A stretch of DNA of 7,794 nucleotides from an uncultured Thermomicrobiales bacterium (GTDB lineage: Bacteria; Chloroflexota; Chloroflexia; Thermomicrobiales; Thermomicrobiaceae), in assembly GCA_937891245.1 (NCBI GenBank), contig CALAGB010000256.1, positions 1 to 7,794 of the forward strand, read 5' to 3'. The notes beneath the pieces were generated by a model, which saw only the letters and a program-made list of their open reading frames with translations, did not search any database and was not told the origin of the DNA. Made by a program: the position numbers and the translations under genes. Of this stretch, positions 5,965 to 7,794 are shown in pieces (the stretch's first letter is position 1; each line of letters starts with the position of its first letter).

Positions 5965-7346
5965 GGCTTCCTGGCCTCGTGAATCCCACCGATCATATAG
6001 AGCGCTTTCTCGGGATAATCGGAGAACTCATCGTTCAGGATGCGCTCACAGCCTTCGAGCGTTTCCTCCAGACTGATCATCTTGCCTTCGATGCCGGTGA
6101 ATTGCTCCGTCGTGAAGAACGGCTGCGTCAGGAACCGCTCCAGGCGCCGCGCCCGATGGACCCTGCGCTGGTCGTCCCGCGACAGCTCTTCCAGCCCGAG
6201 CATGGCGATCACGTCCTTCAGTTCGTCGTAGCTGGCCAGCGCCTCGCGCACCTTGCGGGCTACGCGGTAATGCCGCTCACCAACCAGCGGCGGCGTCAGC
6301 ATCTTGGACTCCGAGCGGAGGGGGTCGATAGCGGGGTAGAATCCCTGGCTGGCCCGCTCCCGGGAGAGCACGATCAAAGCAGACAGGTGACCGAACGTGT
6401 GCGTAATGGCCGGGTCAGTGAAGTCGTCCGCCGGAACGTAGACAGCCTGCACCGACGTGATGGCTGCCCCCCGCGTCGTACAGATGCGTTCCTCGAGCTC
6501 GGCCAGTTCCGTACCCAGCGTGGGCTGATAGCCCATGCGAGATGGCAATCGTCCCAGCAGGCCCGACACCTCGGATCCGGCCTGGATGAACCGGAAGATA
6601 TTGTCGACCAGCAGGAGGACATCCTGCCGGACGTCGTCGCGGAAATACTCCGCCACGGTCAGGGCTGCGTGACCCACGCGAAATCGGGCTCCGGGTGGTT
6701 CGTTCATCTGGCCGAACATCAGCACGGTGTTATCGAGCACGCCTGCGTTCCTCACTTCGCGGACCAACTCTTCCGCTTCACGCGAGCGTTCTCCGATGCC
6801 GCAGAAGATTGTGACGCCGCGGTGGCGGCTGGCAACATTGTGAATCAGCTCGGTGATAAGCACAGTCTTCCCCACGCCGGCACCGCCGAACAGGCCCGCC
6901 TTGCCGCCACGCTCCAACGGGATCAGAAGGTCGATAGCCTTGATCCCCGTGACGAAGACCTCGGACGTGGCGCCCTGCTCGACCAACGGTACCGGCAGCC
7001 CGTACAACGGACGCCACTCCCCGCCCCCGAGATCTTCCCCGGCATCGAGCACATCACCGAAAACGTTGACGACACGGCCGAGCATTCGTTCGCCCACCGG
7101 GATCCGGAGGGAATGCCCCGAGTCGACGATGGCCGCCCCGCGAGCCAAACCCGCCGTGGGGTTCAGAGCGACGCCCCGGACGATTTCCGCGCTGAGATGG
7201 CTGACTGCCTCGACGACGATGCGGCCCTCGTTTCCGGCTCGCAGCTCGCTGTGGAACTCGGGGAGGCGGCCAGGGAAGTGGGAATCCACAACGCTGCCGC
7301 GTACCGATAGCACAGTGCCCCGACGAAGGTCATGATCATCGTCTAT
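5961..7346 (-). CDS. atpD: N-type ATPase beta subunit (catalytic); non-canonical ATA start proposed
   Basis: Beta carries the catalytic ATP site of the soluble head. The frame is clear from RRGTVLSVRGSVVD at the N-terminus to the TGA at 5963-5961. Numbered from the proposed start, it has P-loop GGAGVGKT (154-161), the GERSRE motif with catalytic Glu186, Walker B LLLVDNIFRF (Asp248), GRLPSRMGYQPTL, and the C-terminal LEELSRDD, the counterpart of DELSEED. The start is a puzzle. No ATG, GTG or TTG lies in frame near the expected place. AGGAGG (7360-7355) is 8 nt before ATA at 7346, which gives 461 aa, a normal N-ATPase length. Alternatives are GTG at 7313, which trims the first strand, or TTG at 7538, which adds 64 unconserved residues and overlaps the promoter candidate. 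Two ATGs at 7339 and 7333 are out of frame by one base, so a sequencing indel is also possible. Confidence 0.92.
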   Translation of the reverse strand: MDDDHDLRRGTVLSVRGSVVDSHFPGRLPEFHSELRAGNEGRIVVEAVSHLSAEIVRGVALNPTAGLARGAAIVDSGHSLRIPVGERMLGRVVNVFGDVLDAGEDLGGGEWRPLYGLPVPLVEQGATSEVFVTGIKAIDLLIPLERGGKAGLFGGAGVGKTVLITELIHNVASRHRGVTIFCGIGERSREAEELVREVRNAGVLDNTVLMFGQMNEPPGARFRVGHAALTVAEYFRDDVRQDVLLLVDNIFRFIQAGSEVSGLLGRLPSRMGYQPTLGTELAELEERICTTRGAAITSVQAVYVPADDFTDPAITHTFGHLSALIVLSRERASQGFYPAIDPLRSESKMLTPPLVGERHYRVARKVREALASYDELKDVIAMLGLEELSRDDQRRVHRARRLERFLTQPFFTTEQFTGIEGKMISLEETLEGCERILNDEFSDYPEKALYMIGGIHEARKP

Positions 7347-7375
7347 TGCGGTTTCCTCCTGAAAACGGGCCTCAT
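7343..7375 (-). other. Possible 10-codon leader peptide ending at the atpD start
   Basis: An ATG at 7375-7373 opens MRPVFRRKPQ and stops with TAG at 7345-7343, so its stop overlaps the proposed ATA start of atpD (ATAG). GGAGG lies 3 nt upstream of its ATG and GAGGGGG 9 nt upstream. The codons AGG AGG inside it are also the atpD Shine-Dalgarno. Ribosomes finishing this peptide would stop on the atpD start. The same frame is open further upstream to about 7534, so the true start is uncertain. Speculative. Confidence 0.25.
7355..7360 (-). promoter_or_regulatory. atpD: Perfect Shine-Dalgarno (AGGAGG) upstream of atpD
   Basis: AGGAGG is the full anti-16S complement and is the strongest ribosome binding site in the window. 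The bases between it and the in-frame ATA at 7346 number eight, an ideal spacing. The out-of-frame ATGs at 7339 and 7333 are 15 and 21 nt away, too far for efficient use. It is the main evidence that beta translation starts at or very near 7346. Confidence 0.7.
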
Positions 7376-7456
7376 CGCCCTCCGCCCCCTCACTGAGCGG
7401 GAAATCCCATGAGGCTGGCCTGGCCGATGACGCCGGTAACGATCTGCATCGCTGGA

Positions 7457-7472
7457 CAGGGCGGCCGTCCTG
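7457..7472. repeat. 16-bp imperfect palindrome in the operon leader
   Basis: CAGGGCGGCCGTCCTG reads the same on both strands except for one mismatched pair, centred on CGGCCG. It lies downstream of the promoter candidate and about 110 nt upstream of atpD. It could be an operator or an RNA hairpin in the 5' leader, but GC-rich DNA makes such sites by chance. Confidence 0.3.
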
Positions 7473-7511
7473 GTCGCCGCCGAGCGGGGCATGAGTCGCA
7501 TCCTTGCCGAA

Positions 7512-7538
7512 ATTGTATCTGTACAGTCTATCACCCAA
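7512..7538 (-). promoter_or_regulatory. Candidate sigma70-type promoter for the ATPase operon
   Basis: On the minus strand, TACAAT at 7517-7512 is a five-of-six match to the -10 consensus TATAAT. TTGGGT at 7538-7533 is a three- to four-base match to TTGACA with a short 15-bp spacer. This is the most AT-rich patch upstream of atpD. Transcription would begin near 7505 and leave a leader of about 160 nt. The spacing and -35 are weak, so only the -10 is convincing. No other promoter was seen inside the tightly packed operon. Confidence 0.4.
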
Positions 7539-7573
7539 CTACGGGGGCGAGCGACTCCAGAAACGGCCGGCTC

Positions 7574-7614
7574 AAGGCAGAGTCAGGGCAGAAGGCAGAG
7601 TCAAGGCGGAGTTG
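7574..7614. repeat. Short direct repeats at the 3' end of the CBS gene
   Basis: AAGGCAGAGTCA occurs at 7574-7585 and again at 7592-7603, exactly 18 bp apart. A third, degenerate copy (AAGGCGGAGTTG) starts at 7603. The second copy contains the TGA stop of the CBS gene on the minus strand. This may be a small local duplication. It is the only repeat noted in the 254-nt gap between the CBS gene and atpD. Confidence 0.5.
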
Positions 7615-7794
7615 AGATTTCAGAAAGTGCGTCTGCCACAGGTCCCATATCAGAACTGTCAACCGCAAAGTCGCCCAGGGAAACGATTCCCACTAATCGC
7701 CGATCTTCATCCACGATTGGCAGGCGACGAATCTGATTATCGCTCATGATCTCGGCTGCCTCCTCTATCGAATCATCCTCATGAGCCCATATCA
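7601..7794 (-). CDS. CBS-domain protein, C-terminal part, truncated by window edge
   Basis: The last 63 residues of a minus-strand gene enter from the right edge and stop with TGA at 7603-7601. The first base pair of the segment is an incomplete codon. The residues DDSIEEAAEIMSDNQIRRLP, IVDEDRR and LVGIVSLGD are a classic second CBS motif: a helix, then a strand, then the GIVSxxD strand-turn. CBS pairs bind adenosine nucleotides and often sense energy state or regulate an attached domain. Here only a short tail (about 19 residues) follows the motif, so any other domain would lie upstream, outside the window. Small stand-alone CBS proteins of about 140 aa are common in betaproteobacteria and this is the simplest guess. 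It lies upstream of the ATPase operon on the same strand, with 254 nt between, so it is probably a separate unit. Confidence 0.88.
   Translation of the reverse strand, partial: IWAHEDDSIEEAAEIMSDNQIRRLPIVDEDRRLVGIVSLGDFAVDSSDMGPVADALSEISTPP

Noticed and set aside
5979..7310. 443-codon open frame on the + strand opposite atpD
   Set aside because: It is the antisense shadow of a highly conserved, GC-rich beta gene. Its product shows no recognisable domain, and the beta motifs on the other strand are unmistakable.
7347..7538. 64-residue N-terminal extension of atpD from TTG 7538
   Set aside because: The codons include the candidate promoter, the residues do not look like beta, and a perfect Shine-Dalgarno lies far downstream at 7360-7355.
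1..7794. tRNA, rRNA, CRISPR array, transposase or integrase
   Set aside because: No regularly spaced repeats, no RNA gene signatures and no mobility-gene motifs were seen on either strand.

Overview
The window is a GC-rich, tightly packed bacterial segment, most likely proteobacterial. It runs from the 3' end of guaA (GMP synthase, + strand), through a complete nine-gene minus-strand operon for an N-type rotary ATPase, to the 3' end of a CBS-domain gene (minus strand). The guaA C-terminus and the CBS protein look beta/gammaproteobacterial. I cannot name the genus; ammonia-oxidizer relatives such as Nitrosospira are only a guess.

Layout, left to right. At 2-463 is the guaA tail. At 464-575 is a short convergent intergenic stretch with a weak terminator-like hairpin. 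At 576-668 is a small minus-strand ORF with a strong ribosome binding site that overlaps the end of atpG. From 7346 down to 604, on the minus strand, the order of transcription is atpD, atpC, atpQ, atpR, atpB, atpE, atpF, atpA, atpG. At 7347-7600 is a leader region with a plausible promoter, a 16-bp imperfect palindrome and an excellent Shine-Dalgarno sequence. At 7601-7794 is the C-terminal CBS half-domain.

The order atpDCQRBEFAG, the accessory membrane proteins AtpQ and AtpR, the absence of a separate delta gene (atpH) and the long b subunit with a delta-like C-terminus together identify the N-ATPase. This is a laterally mobile second F-type ATPase usually carried in addition to the housekeeping F1Fo operon. 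Beta, alpha, gamma and epsilon form the soluble motor. AtpB (a), AtpE (c) and AtpF (b/delta) form the membrane rotor and stator. AtpQ and AtpR probably help assemble the large c-ring. Neighbouring genes overlap or lie within 3 nt, so the whole set should be translationally coupled.

Points worth a second look: atpD has no ATG/GTG/TTG at the expected position, and its ideal Shine-Dalgarno points to an ATA; the c subunit carries two membrane carboxylates plus Na+-type ligands and an altered glycine motif; AtpQ has a tandemly duplicated acidic tail; atpG has a 34-residue C-terminal extension overlapping a small ORF with a strong SD; and atpA contains a run of nine G. The system itself is known; the unusual details are the possible novelty.
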